Assembly (NCBI RefSeq): GCF_014172375.1
Contig: NZ_WNXD01000002.1
Coordinates: 1,612,001-1,676,000, forward strand
Origin: Pedobacter planticolens
Lineage (GTDB): Bacteria; Bacteroidota; Bacteroidia; Sphingobacteriales; Sphingobacteriaceae
Length of the DNA: 64,000 nt
Direction: 5' to 3'
Under the pieces are notes generated by a model. The model was not told where the DNA came from and did not search any database. It saw nothing but the letters and a program-made list of their open reading frames with translations. Of the stretch, positions 51,934 to 61,982 are shown piece after piece; the stretch's first letter is position 1; each line of letters begins with the position of its first letter. The position numbers and the translations under genes are program-made.

Positions 51934-53277
51934 ATGAATATGTTAGTAGCTAAAGATTTTGGTGATGATTTTTTATGGGGAGTTGCAACTGCCGCCACTC
52001 AAATTGAAGGCGCAGCAAACACTTATGGAAGAGGAGCATCTATTTGGGATACATTTAGCAAACGAAATGGAAAGACTAAAGGCGGTCGTACACCAGAAAT
52101 AGCCTGCGATTTCTATCATCGCTATGCAGCAGATATTGCATTAGTTAAAACATTAGGTTTTAAAGTTTTCCGCTTCTCTATCTCATGGTCGCGTATTTTA
52201 CCACTAGGTAAAGGCGTAATTAACCCAGAAGGAATACAATTTTATCACCATGTGATAGACGAATGTTTACGACAAGACATTGTTCCTTACGTTACTTTAT
52301 ACCATTGGGATTTGCCCGAAGCCTTGGCTAAAAATGGTGGCTGGATGGCTTTTAGCATTAATGCCGATTTTAATGCATTTGTATCACTATGTGCTAAAAC
52401 CTATGGCGATAAGGTTAAAAACTGGATTGTAATTAATGAACCTTTTGGGTTTACATCCTTAGGGTATATGCTAGGCATACATGCCCCCGGCGAAAGTGGT
52501 GTAACTAATTTTTTTGCTGCGGCAAAACACACTGCTATTGCGCAAGCGGATGGAGGTAGAATTTTAAGAGCCGAAATACCAAATGCAAGTATTGGCACTA
52601 CATTTTCTTGCTCAGAGATTATTCCTTACACACAAAGTGCATCAGATTTGTTGGCTTCTAAACGTGTAGATTGTTTAATGAACCGTTTATTTATTGAGCC
52701 AACTCTAGGTATGGGCTTTCCGACCGCAGGGTGGGATGTGTTGGAGAAATTTGCTGTTAGTCACTCTTTATGGCGATATACCGAAAGAATGACTTTTGAT
52801 TTTGACTATATCGGCTTGCAAAACTATTTCCCTTTGGTGATAAAATACAATGCGTTTATACCAGTAATACAGGCTTGGGAAGTAAAGGCGAAAAATCGTA
52901 AGAAACCTCATACGTCTATGGGCTGGGAAATTAATGCGGATAGTTTTTATCACATCATTAAACAGTTTGCTGCGTATCCGAAGGTTAAAAACATAATGAT
53001 TACAGAGAATGGGGCTGCTTTTAAAGATAAATTGGTAGCTGGGCATGTACATGATGAAGAACGAATTGCTTATTTTAAATTGTATTTAGCTGCCGTACTT
53101 AAAGCGAAAAATGAAGGGGTAAATATTACAGGTTACATGGCTTGGACATTGATGGATAATTTTGAGTGGGCAGAAGGGTATGACGCTCGTTTTGGTCTAG
53201 TATACACTGATTTTAAAACGCAAGAGCGAACTATTAAGGACTCTGGTTTGTGGTGGCAACAGTTTTTAACTAAATAA
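51934..53277 (+). CDS. GH1 family beta-glucosidase/glycosidase
   Basis: A 447-residue glycoside hydrolase family 1 enzyme. The start FLWGVATAATQIEGA is typical; the acid/base is Glu169 (VINEP) and the nucleophile Glu358 (ITENG), and WTLMDNFEWAEGYDARFGLVY forms the aglycone-site end. It has no signal peptide, so it acts in the cytoplasm on imported beta-glycosides. An alternative ATG at 51940 would shorten it by two residues. No phosphotransferase genes are nearby, arguing for an unphosphorylated substrate. Confidence 0.93.
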   Translation: MNMLVAKDFGDDFLWGVATAATQIEGAANTYGRGASIWDTFSKRNGKTKGGRTPEIACDFYHRYAADIALVKTLGFKVFRFSISWSRILPLGKGVINPEGIQFYHHVIDECLRQDIVPYVTLYHWDLPEALAKNGGWMAFSINADFNAFVSLCAKTYGDKVKNWIVINEPFGFTSLGYMLGIHAPGESGVTNFFAAAKHTAIAQADGGRILRAEIPNASIGTTFSCSEIIPYTQSASDLLASKRVDCLMNRLFIEPTLGMGFPTAGWDVLEKFAVSHSLWRYTERMTFDFDYIGLQNYFPLVIKYNAFIPVIQAWEVKAKNRKKPHTSMGWEINADSFYHIIKQFAAYPKVKNIMITENGAAFKDKLVAGHVHDEERIAYFKLYLAAVLKAKNEGVNITGYMAWTLMDNFEWAEGYDARFGLVYTDFKTQERTIKDSGLWWQQFLTK

Positions 53278-53332
53278 GTTTAAAATATTCTATTTTTAGT
53301 ATTATTTAAAGTATCAAGCTAGACTATGTTTT

Positions 53333-53728
53333 ATGGGTAATAATTTACTAAAGATCTTTTTGGTTGTGTATATATTTTTATTGATAAGTGGTTGTGAGGA
53401 AAAAGACTTATACAATGCTAGATCTGAAGATGAACAAGAAATGAGAGTTCTAAAAAATGAGATTGATAAAATGTCTAATCAATTGATTTGCGATCAAGCC
53501 GTAGATTGGAAATTCGTAGCTATTGGTTCTAAGGCCTGTGGCGGAGCTAGTGGATATGTGGTCTATTCAGTAAAAATTGATGAAAAATCATTCCTAGAAA
53601 AAGTTGCATTATATACACAAAAGCAAAAAGCATTTAATGTTAAATGGGGTGTAATATCGGATTGTTCACTAGTTATGCAACCAATAGGAGTAGAATGCAT
53701 TAATGGTAAACCAAAATTTGTTTACTAG
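53333..53728 (+). CDS. Hypothetical lipoprotein
   Basis: A 131-residue lipoprotein with lipobox LLISGC (Cys21). The conserved core C-DQAVDWKFVAIGSKACGGASGYVVYSVKID (GSKACGG) occurs in other Bacteroidota proteins I recognise but cannot name. Cysteine residues in the mature part may form disulphides. It lies 9 bp before the first DUF2007 gene and may be part of the same transcript. Confidence 0.68.
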   Translation: MGNNLLKIFLVVYIFLLISGCEEKDLYNARSEDEQEMRVLKNEIDKMSNQLICDQAVDWKFVAIGSKACGGASGYVVYSVKIDEKSFLEKVALYTQKQKAFNVKWGVISDCSLVMQPIGVECINGKPKFVY

Positions 53729-53737
53729 CTTTGTTCC

Positions 53738-53971
53738 ATGGAAGATAAAATTGTAGTGTATAAGACTTTTGAAAACCCAATGGAGGCTAATATTGTGTTA
53801 ACCCGAATAAAAGATGCTGGGTTTAATTGTTTCCTAACGGGAGAAAATACGGCATTAGTTTATCCTGTTTTTGATATTTCTGTAAGTGGTGTGCAACTAC
53901 ATGTTTTTGAAAATGAAGTAGCAGCTATTGATAAATTATTGGCTGAGGATGCAGCTTTGGATGGATTATAA
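53738..53971 (+). CDS. DUF2007 protein
   Basis: A 77-residue protein matching DUF2007, a small ACT-like fold called a putative signal-transducing protein. It begins MEDKIVVYKTFENPMEANIVLTRIKDAGFNCFLTGEN. The next gene, 9 bp on, starts almost identically, so the two are tandem paralogues. Confidence 0.78.
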   Translation: MEDKIVVYKTFENPMEANIVLTRIKDAGFNCFLTGENTALVYPVFDISVSGVQLHVFENEVAAIDKLLAEDAALDGL

Positions 53972-53980
53972 AACAATAAA

Positions 53981-54400
53981 ATGGAAGACAAAATAATCGT
54001 TTATCGTACTTATTATAATCCTATTGAAGCAAATATTGTGAAAGGGAGATTAGAAGATAGTGATATCCCTTGTTTCTTAACGGATGAAAATGTTGCTACT
54101 ATCCAACCTTTATATAATCAGGCAATTGGCGGTGTAAAGTTGAATGTTTTTGAAAGAGATGTAACTCGTATTAATGAATTACTGGCCGAAGAGGAAAATA
54201 ATATCGAAGTTGATAATGAAATACCAACCGAAGACAAAGTAATTTGCGATAGTTGTGGCTCTGATAATGTGAGTTATGGTCAAGCCACTAAAAATAGATT
54301 TAGTTGGTGGGTTACTATATTGTCTATTATATTATTTGTGTATCCTTTTAAGGCGAATAATTGCTACCACTGCTATAATTGTGGGCATGAGTTTAAATAA
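53981..54400 (+). CDS. DUF2007 protein fused to membrane segment and zinc ribbon
   Basis: A 139-residue paralogue of the preceding protein (MEDKIIVYRTYYNPIEANIV…). After the DUF2007 domain (1-65) comes CDSCGSDNVSYG, a hydrophobic helix (WWVTILSIILFVYPF) and CYHCYNCGHEFK. The two CxxC pairs suggest a zinc ribbon interrupted by a membrane segment. The arrangement suggests a membrane-attached sensor, which is inference. Confidence 0.72.
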   Translation: MEDKIIVYRTYYNPIEANIVKGRLEDSDIPCFLTDENVATIQPLYNQAIGGVKLNVFERDVTRINELLAEEENNIEVDNEIPTEDKVICDSCGSDNVSYGQATKNRFSWWVTILSIILFVYPFKANNCYHCYNCGHEFK

Positions 54401-54403
54401 AAA

Positions 54404-54438
54404 ATCCCGTTAGGTTTTTACACCAAACGGGACTTTCA
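54404..54438 (-). terminator. Terminator of the aconitase gene
   Basis: On the minus strand AAAGTCCCGTTT pairs with AACGGGATTTTT around a loop, followed by T. It lies 23 bp past the aconitase stop and could also serve the convergent plus-strand genes. Confidence 0.65.
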
Positions 54439-54461
54439 TTTTATGAATAGCTTATCAACTA

Positions 54462-56735
54462 CTACAATCTAGCAGCAGCTTCTTTTCTGATGATATTTAA
54501 TGCGCCACCGGCTTTAAACCATTCGATTTGTTGCGCATTGTAACTATGATTAACAATAATTGTTTCGTTAGTTCCATCTGCATGATGTAAAACGATTTGT
54601 AAAGGAACATTAGGTGCAAATGTTGTTAAACCAACAATATCTAAGGTATCATCTTCACGAATTTTATCGTAATCATTTTTATCTGCGAAAGTTAAACCTA
54701 ACATCCCTTGTTTCTTCAAGTTAGTTTCGTGAATACGAGCAAATGATTTTACCAATACAGCACGAACGCCTAAATGACGAGGTTCCATAGCGGCATGCTC
54801 ACGAGATGAACCTTCGCCATAATTCTCATCACCTACAACCACAGAACCTAAGCCTGCAGCTTTGTAAGCACGTTGAGTTGCTGGTACTGGACCGTATTCG
54901 CCAGTTAATTCATTTTTAACGGTATCAGTTTTATCATTAAAGAAGTTAACTGCACCAATTAACATGTTGTTAGAGATATTATCCAAGTGACCACGGAATT
55001 TTAACCAAGGCCCAGCCATAGAAATATGATCGGTAGTACATTTCCCTTTAGCTTTAATTAATAATTTTAAGCCTTTAAGGTCAGTGCCTTCCCAAGGTGT
55101 AAATGGATCTAATAATTGTAAACGGTGTGAAGTTGGAGAAACCAAAACCTGTACGCCAGTACCATCTGCAGCTGGAGCTTGGAAACCTGCATCTTCAACA
55201 GCATATCCATTTACTGGTAATTCATCACCAACTGGTGGATCTAACTTTACTTGCTCACCTTTATCGTTTGTTAAGGTATCCGTTAGCGGATTGAAACCTA
55301 AATTACCAGCTATCGCAATAGCAGCAACAATTTCTGGAGAAGTTACGAAAGCATAAGTATTTGGATTACCATCGGCACGTTTCGCAAAGTTTCTGTTAAA
55401 CGAGTGAACGATTGTATTTTTCTCTGCTTTTTCTGCACCAACCCTATCCCACATTCCAATACACGGACCGCAAGCATTAGTGAAAATTGTAGCATTCAAA
55501 TCTTCAAAAGTTCCTAATAAACCATCGCGATTTGCAGTATAACGTACTTGCTCAGAACCAGGATTAATACCAAACTCGGCCTTAATACCCAAACCTTTAT
55601 CAACAGCTTGTTTAGCTATAGATGCAGCACGAGATAAATCTTCGTAACTTGAATTTGTACAAGAACCAATTAAGCCCCATTCAACTTTTAATGGCCAACC
55701 GTTTGCTGCGGCTACTTCTTTCATTTGAGAAATAGGTGTAGCCAAATCTGGTGTAAAAGGACCATTGATATATGGTTCTAATTCATCTAAATTAATTTCT
55801 ATTAATTGATCAAAATATTTTTCAGGTTCTGCATATACTTCAGCATCACCAGTTAAATGTTCAGCAATTTTATTCGCTGCATCAGCAACATCAGCACGGT
55901 TGGTAGCACGTAAATAGCGCTCCATGCTCTTATCGTAACCAAAAGTAGACGTAGTAGCGCCAATTTCTGCGCCCATGTTACAAATAGTTCCTTTACCAGT
56001 ACAGCTTAAGTTTTCAGCGCCATCGCCAAAATATTCTACAATAGCACCAGTGCCACCTTTAACAGTTAAAATACCAGCCACTTTTAAAATTACATCCTTA
56101 GCAGAAGTCCAGCCGTTTAACTTACCAGTTAATTTAACACCAATTAACTTAGGGAATTTAAGCTCCCAAGGTAAACCTGCCATTACATCGCACGCATCAG
56201 CACCACCAACACCAATAGCAACCATTCCTAAACCACCTGCATTTACAGTATGGCTATCGGTTCCAATCATCATCCCACCTGGGAAAGCATAGTTTTCTAA
56301 TACCACTTGGTGAATAATACCAGCGCCTGGTTTCCAAAAACCAATACCATATTTGTTAGAAACAGAAGCTAAGAAATCGAAAACCTCTTTACTTTCTGTA
56401 TTGGCATGAGGTAAATCTATAGCAGCACCATTTTTAGCAGTAATTAAGTGATCGCAATGTACTGTAGAAGGAACAGCAACTTGCGGGCGACCAGCTTGCA
56501 TAAACTGTAACAACGCCATTTGCGCCGTCGCATCTTGCATAGCAACTCTATCTGGTGCGAAATCTACATAATCGGTGCCACGGGTAAATGCTGTATTTGC
56601 ATTACCATCCCAAAGGTGTGTGTATAATATTTTTTCTGAAAGCGTTAAAGGTCTACCAACTACTTTGCGAGCCGCATCTACACGACTGCTAAAGTTTGCA
56701 TACACCTTTTTGATCATTTCTATATCAAAAGCCAT
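54462..56735 (-). CDS. Aconitate hydratase (mitochondrial-type)
   Basis: A 757-residue aconitase, which isomerises citrate to isocitrate in the citric acid cycle. The 4Fe-4S ligands are seen in [13 protein letters not shown] and [10 protein letters not shown], with [13 protein letters not shown] and the C-terminal swivel domain [22 protein letters not shown]. The length and N-terminus match the mitochondrial type rather than the AcnA/IRP1 form of about 890 residues. It stands alone. Confidence 0.95.
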   Translation of the reverse strand: MAFDIEMIKKVYANFSSRVDAARKVVGRPLTLSEKILYTHLWDGNANTAFTRGTDYVDFAPDRVAMQDATAQMALLQFMQAGRPQVAVPSTVHCDHLITAKNGAAIDLPHANTESKEVFDFLASVSNKYGIGFWKPGAGIIHQVVLENYAFPGGMMIGTDSHTVNAGGLGMVAIGVGGADACDVMAGLPWELKFPKLIGVKLTGKLNGWTSAKDVILKVAGILTVKGGTGAIVEYFGDGAENLSCTGKGTICNMGAEIGATTSTFGYDKSMERYLRATNRADVADAANKIAEHLTGDAEVYAEPEKYFDQLIEINLDELEPYINGPFTPDLATPISQMKEVAAANGWPLKVEWGLIGSCTNSSYEDLSRAASIAKQAVDKGLGIKAEFGINPGSEQVRYTANRDGLLGTFEDLNATIFTNACGPCIGMWDRVGAEKAEKNTIVHSFNRNFAKRADGNPNTYAFVTSPEIVAAIAIAGNLGFNPLTDTLTNDKGEQVKLDPPVGDELPVNGYAVEDAGFQAPAADGTGVQVLVSPTSHRLQLLDPFTPWEGTDLKGLKLLIKAKGKCTTDHISMAGPWLKFRGHLDNISNNMLIGAVNFFNDKTDTVKNELTGEYGPVPATQRAYKAAGLGSVVVGDENYGEGSSREHAAMEPRHLGVRAVLVKSFARIHETNLKKQGMLGLTFADKNDYDKIREDDTLDIVGLTTFAPNVPLQIVLHHADGTNETIIVNHSYNAQQIEWFKAGGALNIIRKEAAARL

Positions 56736-56929
56736 TGATAACTTGGTTTAAAGGTAATCTATTCGTATTAATTGGTAGCGAATTTACAAAAAAAATAGGC
56801 TTAATGGTATCATCTCTATCTCCTAATATTATTTAGGATTATTCTAAATAATTGAAGTTAAGAATGAATGAGCAAACGCAAAAGAATTGATGTACTTAAA
56901 CAGGTTTTTGAAAAGCAATTTCAGTACTA

Positions 56930-57025
56930 AAATTAAGGTTAATCGGGCTTTCTGCTACAATCTTTTTTGTACTTCAACTACGCTCAGTATAACAAAAAAG
57001 GATTTCCGCTTCAATCCAGTTTATT
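56930..57025. repeat. Dispersed repeat (CGGGCTTTCTGCTACAATC … GGATTTCCGCTTCAATCC)
   Basis: Within the 370-bp gap, CGGGCTTTCTGCTACAATC and TTTTTTGT at 56944-56970 face ACAAAAAAGGATTTCCGCTT at 56992-57011. The two halves are near reverse complements, and a second motif (ACTACGCTCAGTAT) sits in the middle, suggesting one repeat inserted in another. Nothing else in the gap looks like a gene. Confidence 0.5.
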
Positions 57026-57105
57026 GAACAAACGACTGTGCTACTATTGAGAGTTGCAAAGTGTTAAAAACTATGAGATTATATAAATTTTCATACTACA
57101 AATCT

Positions 57106-58032
57106 CTATTTCTTCTCCAAATTCTTAATTTCTCTTTTGGTCATCTCTTTTTGAATAATTTCAGGTGTAACTACAGCAGTATAGTATTGTTGTGTGTTTA
57201 AAAGGCCATTTAAATTCTCAACAGTACAAAAATAAGGGGTAATAAAACCGTACAGACTTCTAGCTTCCTTTACATTTTTAGTACTTTCAAAATCGGCAGA
57301 TTTTAGGTAGGTAAGCATTAAAGAAATGCCATATCTCTCGTTAGTAATACTATTTATGCCCAAAGCTGTACTAGGAAATATAGTTTGTCCTTCTTTCACA
57401 AAAATACCTTTTTTAAATCCTCTGTAGGTTGCTAAAGATCCATCCGCGTGTTCTACAATTACAACGTTTACTTTGCTGGTATATTTAACTTCCTTATTGT
57501 CTTCATCATATAAATCGGAAACACTAACTACAGTTCCTTTTCTTATGGCTGTAACAGTATCGGCTTTTTCTGTATAAAAACGATATGCTTTCCAGTCTTC
57601 GGGAGTTGTAGCGCCAAAGTAAGTGGCATTAACAAAACTAGATTCTGCTACCCTTACTTTTTTACCGTTGGCATAAGGTATGGTGTATAGGAATAACGCA
57701 TTAAACTTTGGCTTTAGTTCACCTCTTATATAACTGTAGCTGTATGAATAGCCAATACTTTGGTCTTTATTAATAGGGGTTAGCGTTAAGAAATTGTTGT
57801 TGGTTTTTATTTTATAAATGGGTTCGCCCATAGTTGTTGCGTTGCTTAAATCTCTGAAATTTAATACCACTGTATAGGTCCCTGGCGAACGTTTTTCAAC
57901 AGTAAAGTTTACACTTCTGTCAGTATTGATTTTGGTTTTAATCTCTAATTCTTTTTCTTGTGCAATTGCATTGGTACTTAAACAATGGATACCAATAAAT
58001 AAAGAAGTTAATATGAAAGCTGTTTTAGTCAT
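57106..58032 (-). CDS. Secreted protein with degenerate M23/LysM-like C-terminal domain
   Basis: A 308-residue protein with a signal peptide. The first 150 residues look like beta-sandwich. Then ADTVTAIRKGTVVSVSDLYDEDNKEVKYTSKVNVVIVEHADGSLATYRGFKKGIFVKEGQTIFPSTALGI resembles the M23 peptidase fold, but the H-x-H zinc motif is replaced (YRGF instead of YxHL). It is probably a non-catalytic relative that binds cell wall or a partner. Function unknown. Confidence 0.65.
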   Translation of the reverse strand: MTKTAFILTSLFIGIHCLSTNAIAQEKELEIKTKINTDRSVNFTVEKRSPGTYTVVLNFRDLSNATTMGEPIYKIKTNNNFLTLTPINKDQSIGYSYSYSYIRGELKPKFNALFLYTIPYANGKKVRVAESSFVNATYFGATTPEDWKAYRFYTEKADTVTAIRKGTVVSVSDLYDEDNKEVKYTSKVNVVIVEHADGSLATYRGFKKGIFVKEGQTIFPSTALGINSITNERYGISLMLTYLKSADFESTKNVKEARSLYGFITPYFCTVENLNGLLNTQQYYTAVVTPEIIQKEMTKREIKNLEKK

Positions 58033-58247
58033 AAAGTGATTTGGTTTTTATAACTAAGGTATAATAATATTGCTGATTTAAGAATACGAAAAGCTAAACT
58101 CTTCAGCTTACAAGAATAATGTTCGCTATTGAACAGTTTTGTGCATTTACGAACAGTAGATTAGTTTGTTATAAAGTTAAACTACTGAAATTGAGGATGA
58201 TAATAAGTGATTATGCTTTTGGCATAAACTTCGTAGATAGGCATTCG

Positions 58248-58919
58248 TTAAAGTATGCCAAACTGGTAACCTTTTTCGCTTAAATATTTTAATACTTTTG
58301 GAAGGGTATAGTGTAAACGATCGAAGGCTTTTAAACTATCGTGAAAAACGATAATAGAGCCATTTTGAGTATGTTTGATAACGTTCTGGTAACATTTTTC
58401 TGGAGAGAGATTGAGGTCAAAATCGCCGCTAAGTACATCCCACATGACGATTTCAAGTCCTGATTCAGTAGTCGCTAGCCTTGAGTCGTGTGCGTTTGAC
58501 TTTAGACTTTGGACTTTGGACTTTAGACTTTTTATCTGGCTTTTCTTAATTCTTCCGTAAGGTGGACGAAATAAGTTGGTTTGTGTAAGTTGTTGGCATT
58601 TTAGAACGTTGTTGATGTAGGTTTCGTCGTCTGTTTTCCATCCTTTTAGGTGATTAAAGGTATGGTTGCCGATAGCATGGCCTTCATTTTTTAATCGCTC
58701 AAAAACAGTTGGATGTTTAGTGATATTATCTCCAATACAAAAGAAAGTGGCTTTTATATTAAAGTCTTTTAAAGTATTTAATACAAAGTCTGTAACATTG
58801 GGTATGGGTCCATCGTCAAAGGTTAAATAAACAATTTTTTCCGAGCGGGATTTGTTCCATGTTAAAGATGGATAGAACCATTTGAGTAAAAGTGGAGATT
58901 TAACTAGGTACATACCCAA
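58248..58919 (-). CDS. Polysaccharide deacetylase (NodB-type), with repeat-derived insertion
   Basis: A 223-residue deacetylase that removes N-acetyl groups from sugars of peptidoglycan or other glycans. The metal triad is TFDDGP (Asp35/Asp36) and GNHTFNH (His86, His90); FRPPYGR follows and VMWDVLSGDFD ends the active-site segment. Between them, residues about 131-153 (SLKSKVQSLKSNAHDS…) are not family sequence: their codons are a dispersed AGTCTAAAG-type repeat (58461-58529), read in frame. Activity may survive, since the motifs are intact. Confidence 0.85.
   Translation of the reverse strand: MGMYLVKSPLLLKWFYPSLTWNKSRSEKIVYLTFDDGPIPNVTDFVLNTLKDFNIKATFFCIGDNITKHPTVFERLKNEGHAIGNHTFNHLKGWKTDDETYINNVLKCQQLTQTNLFRPPYGRIKKSQIKSLKSKVQSLKSNAHDSRLATTESGLEIVMWDVLSGDFDLNLSPEKCYQNVIKHTQNGSIIVFHDSLKAFDRLHYTLPKVLKYLSEKGYQFGIL
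58461..58529. repeat. AGTCTAAAG-type dispersed repeat inside the deacetylase gene
   Basis: The plus-strand text GACTTTAGACTTTGGACTTT and its continuation is a repetitive run of GACTTTAGA/GACTTTGGA units, with CTTGAGTCGTG nearby. It is read through in the coding frame without a stop or frameshift. Confidence 0.6.
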
Positions 58920-58995
58920 AAGTAATATTTAGGTTGCACTTAAGAAATTTAAAAAATCAATTAATTGTTTATTTATTATTGTGAAACTAATTTTT

Positions 58996-60444
58996 ATGAA
59001 ACAAGTTGCCAATTTTAGCTTTTTAACCAAGCTTACATTTATTTTATCTTTAGTTATAACTGGATTTAGCCAGAAAAGCTTTGCGCAAGAAGTAATTACT
59101 ATACAACAGGCGGTGGAAAATACGCTAAAAAATAATTTACAAGTTAAGCAAGCGGAATTTAGCACAGCTTTAAGTGATGAAAACTTGCGCCAATCTAAAA
59201 ATGCATTATATCCAACGTTAAATGGAAGTGCAAACTATAATAAAAACTTTGGTCGAAGTATAGATCCATCAACAAATCAATATATCAGTCAACAGTTTTC
59301 TTCTGCAAGTGGTAGTCTTTCTGCTGGTGCTGATTTATTTCAAGGTTTTGCAAAGCTTAATCAAATAAGACAAAATAAGATCCTACTTGATGCAGATAAA
59401 ACTAACGTTGATAAAATTAAAAACGATCTAATTTTATCGGTTGTTACCTCTTATATGCAAATTCTGTATAATAAAGATTTATTAGCAGCATCTGATCAGC
59501 AATTAACAGTTGCTAAACAAACATTAAATAGAGAACAAGCATTGCTTGATGCTGGAAATAAAACTTTAGCAGATGTTTCTCAAGCCAAATCTCAGGTAGC
59601 TACGGCCGAATTAAATGTAACTAATGCACAAAATAATTTGTCAATATCTTACTTAAACTTAAATCAACTAATGGAAATGCCTTCGAATTCTAAATTTGAA
59701 GTTCAGGCTCCTTTGGTTAACGATAATGTTGCGGCAAAGAACAATTATGATATCAATGAAATTTATAGTAGTGCAGTGAATACGTTTCCAGATATTAAAT
59801 TGGCAGCTTTAAGAACTGCAGCCGCTGCAAAAGGAATTGATCTAGCAAAAGCAAATTACTCACCAAGATTGTCTTTGGGTGCAGGACTTGGCTCAAACTA
59901 TTCGAGTGGTAGACAAGAGTTAATTTCATCTACGCCAAACGGAACAAGAGAAATTGGAAGAACGGCTATAACTAACGAAGCTGTAGTTATACCAAATTTT
60001 ACCACCCTTTATGCTAATCAAAAATTTAAAAGTCAAATTCAAGATAACTTTAATCAATCTATTGGTTTAAGTTTGCAAATTCCAATTTTCAATGGTTTTT
60101 CTGCTCGTTCGGCTGTTAGAAAAGCAAAAATTAACTATCAAAATACGCAAGTTCAAGAGCAGTTAACTAAAAACAATTTAAGTAAAGTTATTTCTCAAGC
60201 AGTTGCCGATTTAAAAGCAGCAGAAGGCCGTTATTCTTCTACAACAAATGCATTTACAGCGCAAAAAGATGCTTATTATGTAATTGAACAACGTTATAAC
60301 GTGGGTTTAGTAAATTCGTTAGATTATAGCACTGCTTTAACGAACAAAAACAAGGCAGAAATAGATATGATACAAGCTAAATATGATTTAATATTTAGAG
60401 CTAAAGTGATTGACTACTATTTGGGTAAACAAATTGTATTTTAA
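58996..60444 (+). CDS. TolC family outer membrane efflux protein
   Basis: A 482-residue TolC-like channel. The ATG at 58996 is preferred because it begins the signal peptide (MKQVANFSFLTKLTFILSLVITG…FA-QE); a GTG at 58981 would add five residues. The paired coiled-coil repeats are seen twice, in the halves DENLRQSKNALYPTLNGSANYN and KGIDLAKANYSPRLSLGAGLG, the family hallmark. Together with the next gene it forms the outer and periplasmic parts of an efflux pump. No inner-membrane pump gene is next to it. Confidence 0.9.
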   Translation: MKQVANFSFLTKLTFILSLVITGFSQKSFAQEVITIQQAVENTLKNNLQVKQAEFSTALSDENLRQSKNALYPTLNGSANYNKNFGRSIDPSTNQYISQQFSSASGSLSAGADLFQGFAKLNQIRQNKILLDADKTNVDKIKNDLILSVVTSYMQILYNKDLLAASDQQLTVAKQTLNREQALLDAGNKTLADVSQAKSQVATAELNVTNAQNNLSISYLNLNQLMEMPSNSKFEVQAPLVNDNVAAKNNYDINEIYSSAVNTFPDIKLAALRTAAAAKGIDLAKANYSPRLSLGAGLGSNYSSGRQELISSTPNGTREIGRTAITNEAVVIPNFTTLYANQKFKSQIQDNFNQSIGLSLQIPIFNGFSARSAVRKAKINYQNTQVQEQLTKNNLSKVISQAVADLKAAEGRYSSTTNAFTAQKDAYYVIEQRYNVGLVNSLDYSTALTNKNKAEIDMIQAKYDLIFRAKVIDYYLGKQIVF

Positions 60445-60476
60445 TAAAGAATAATAAATAATACTTATACATAATT

Positions 60477-61838
60477 ATGAAACTTAAACACATTTTAATT
60501 GGCGTTGGTGTACTACTGGTACTGTTATTAGTTGCAAAATTTACTGGCCTTATTGGTGGCGAACAAATTGAAAAGGTAACTGTAGAAAAAGCAGGCGAGA
60601 AAAAAGTAGTAGAAACAGTAACCGCTAGTGGAAAAATACAACCAGAAACAGAAGTTAAATTAAGTTCTGAAGTTTCTGGAGAGGTTACCGAACTTTTGGT
60701 TAAAGAAGGTGATGTAGTTAAGAAAGGTCAATTACTTTGTAAAGTTAGACCAGACGTTTTACAATCTGGTTATGAAAGAGCGGTTGCTTCTTATAATTCT
60801 CAAAAAGCAAGCGTGGCATCTTCTCAACAACAGTTAATACAAACACAAGCAAATTTTGTAAATGCAGAAGCTACTTACAAACGTAATGTAGAGTTGTACA
60901 ATAAAAAAGTAATTTCAGTTTCAGAATTTGATGCAGCAAAAGCAGCTTATTTAACTGCAAAAGCAAATTTAGCTAGCGCAAAAGAAAATGTTACTGGTGC
61001 AAAATTCGGATTAGAGCAAAATGGTGCAAATGTGAAAGAAGCAGGTGCAAACTTAGCTAAAACAACTATTTATGCCCCAGTTGATGGTGTGGTTTCTAAA
61101 TTGTCTATCGAATTAGGAGATCGTATTTTAGGAACTTCGCAAATGGCAGGTACCGAAATTATGCGTATTTCTAATTTAACAACCATGGAAGTAAACGTGG
61201 ATGTAAATGAGAATGATATTAACCGTGTAAATGTAGGCGATAGTGCTTCAGTTGAAATTGATGCCTTTGCAGATAAGAAATTTAAAGGTATTGTTACCGA
61301 AATTGCAAGTTCATCAACAAGCGTGGGTACGGCTACAAGTTCAGTAGATCAAGTAACTAACTTCTCTGTAAAAGTTCGTTTAATTGCAGATTCATATAGC
61401 ACAGTTAAAGGTGGCGCAAAAGATTTGCCATCTCCATTTAGACCAGGTTTATCGGCAACGGTTGATATTGAAAGCGAATCGGTAACAGCATTAGCGGTTC
61501 CAATTCAGTCTGTATTTACTAGTGATAAAGATAAATCAACTGATCCAATGGCAAATGCTGGAAACGATCAAAATCAGGATAAACAAAAAACTAAATTGAC
61601 TGATAAAAAAGTAAAACAGTTTGTGTATTTATTTGATAGCAAAACTTCAACAGTTAAACAAGCGGAAGTAACAACCGGTATTCAGAATGATCAATTTATA
61701 ATTGTTAAAACAGGACTAAAAGATGGTCAAGAAATTATTTCTGGTCCATACTCTGCTATTCAAAACAAGTTAAAAGACGGCATGAAAGTAGAGAAAACAA
61801 CTAAGGATAAGCTGTTTAGTACTGAGAAGAAAAAGTAA
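60477..61838 (+). CDS. Efflux periplasmic adaptor (HlyD/MacA-like membrane fusion protein)
   Basis: A 453-residue membrane-fusion protein with one N-terminal membrane helix (about residues 5-27). The biotinyl-lipoyl-like barrel (VKLSSEVSGEVTELLVKEGDVVKKGQLLCKV … TTIYAPVDGVVSKLSIELGDRI) encloses a coiled-coil hairpin, and a beta-barrel domain follows. It links TolC to an inner-membrane transporter, possibly of the MacB type. A low-complexity insertion (DPMANAGNDQNQDKQKTK) precedes the C-terminal domain. It lies 32 bp after the TolC gene and ends with a terminator. Confidence 0.88.
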   Translation: MKLKHILIGVGVLLVLLLVAKFTGLIGGEQIEKVTVEKAGEKKVVETVTASGKIQPETEVKLSSEVSGEVTELLVKEGDVVKKGQLLCKVRPDVLQSGYERAVASYNSQKASVASSQQQLIQTQANFVNAEATYKRNVELYNKKVISVSEFDAAKAAYLTAKANLASAKENVTGAKFGLEQNGANVKEAGANLAKTTIYAPVDGVVSKLSIELGDRILGTSQMAGTEIMRISNLTTMEVNVDVNENDINRVNVGDSASVEIDAFADKKFKGIVTEIASSSTSVGTATSSVDQVTNFSVKVRLIADSYSTVKGGAKDLPSPFRPGLSATVDIESESVTALAVPIQSVFTSDKDKSTDPMANAGNDQNQDKQKTKLTDKKVKQFVYLFDSKTSTVKQAEVTTGIQNDQFIIVKTGLKDGQEIISGPYSAIQNKLKDGMKVEKTTKDKLFSTEKKK

Positions 61839-61881
61839 TATCCAAAATCATATTAATTAAGTATTTTTGACGCTTAGGTAA

Positions 61882-61924
61882 GGTTTAAAATAAATGCTCA
61901 GATGGCGTTTATTTTAAACCTTTT
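61882..61924 (+). terminator. Terminator of the efflux operon
   Basis: GGTTTAAAATAAA (61882-61894) and TTTATTTTAAACC (61908-61920) are perfect 13-bp reverse complements around a 13-nt loop, followed by TTTT. Confidence 0.82.
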
Positions 61925-61982
61925 GCCTTTGCAGCTAGTTTTGAGCATAAGTATTTACCCTTATTCTTAACCTTAATAAATT

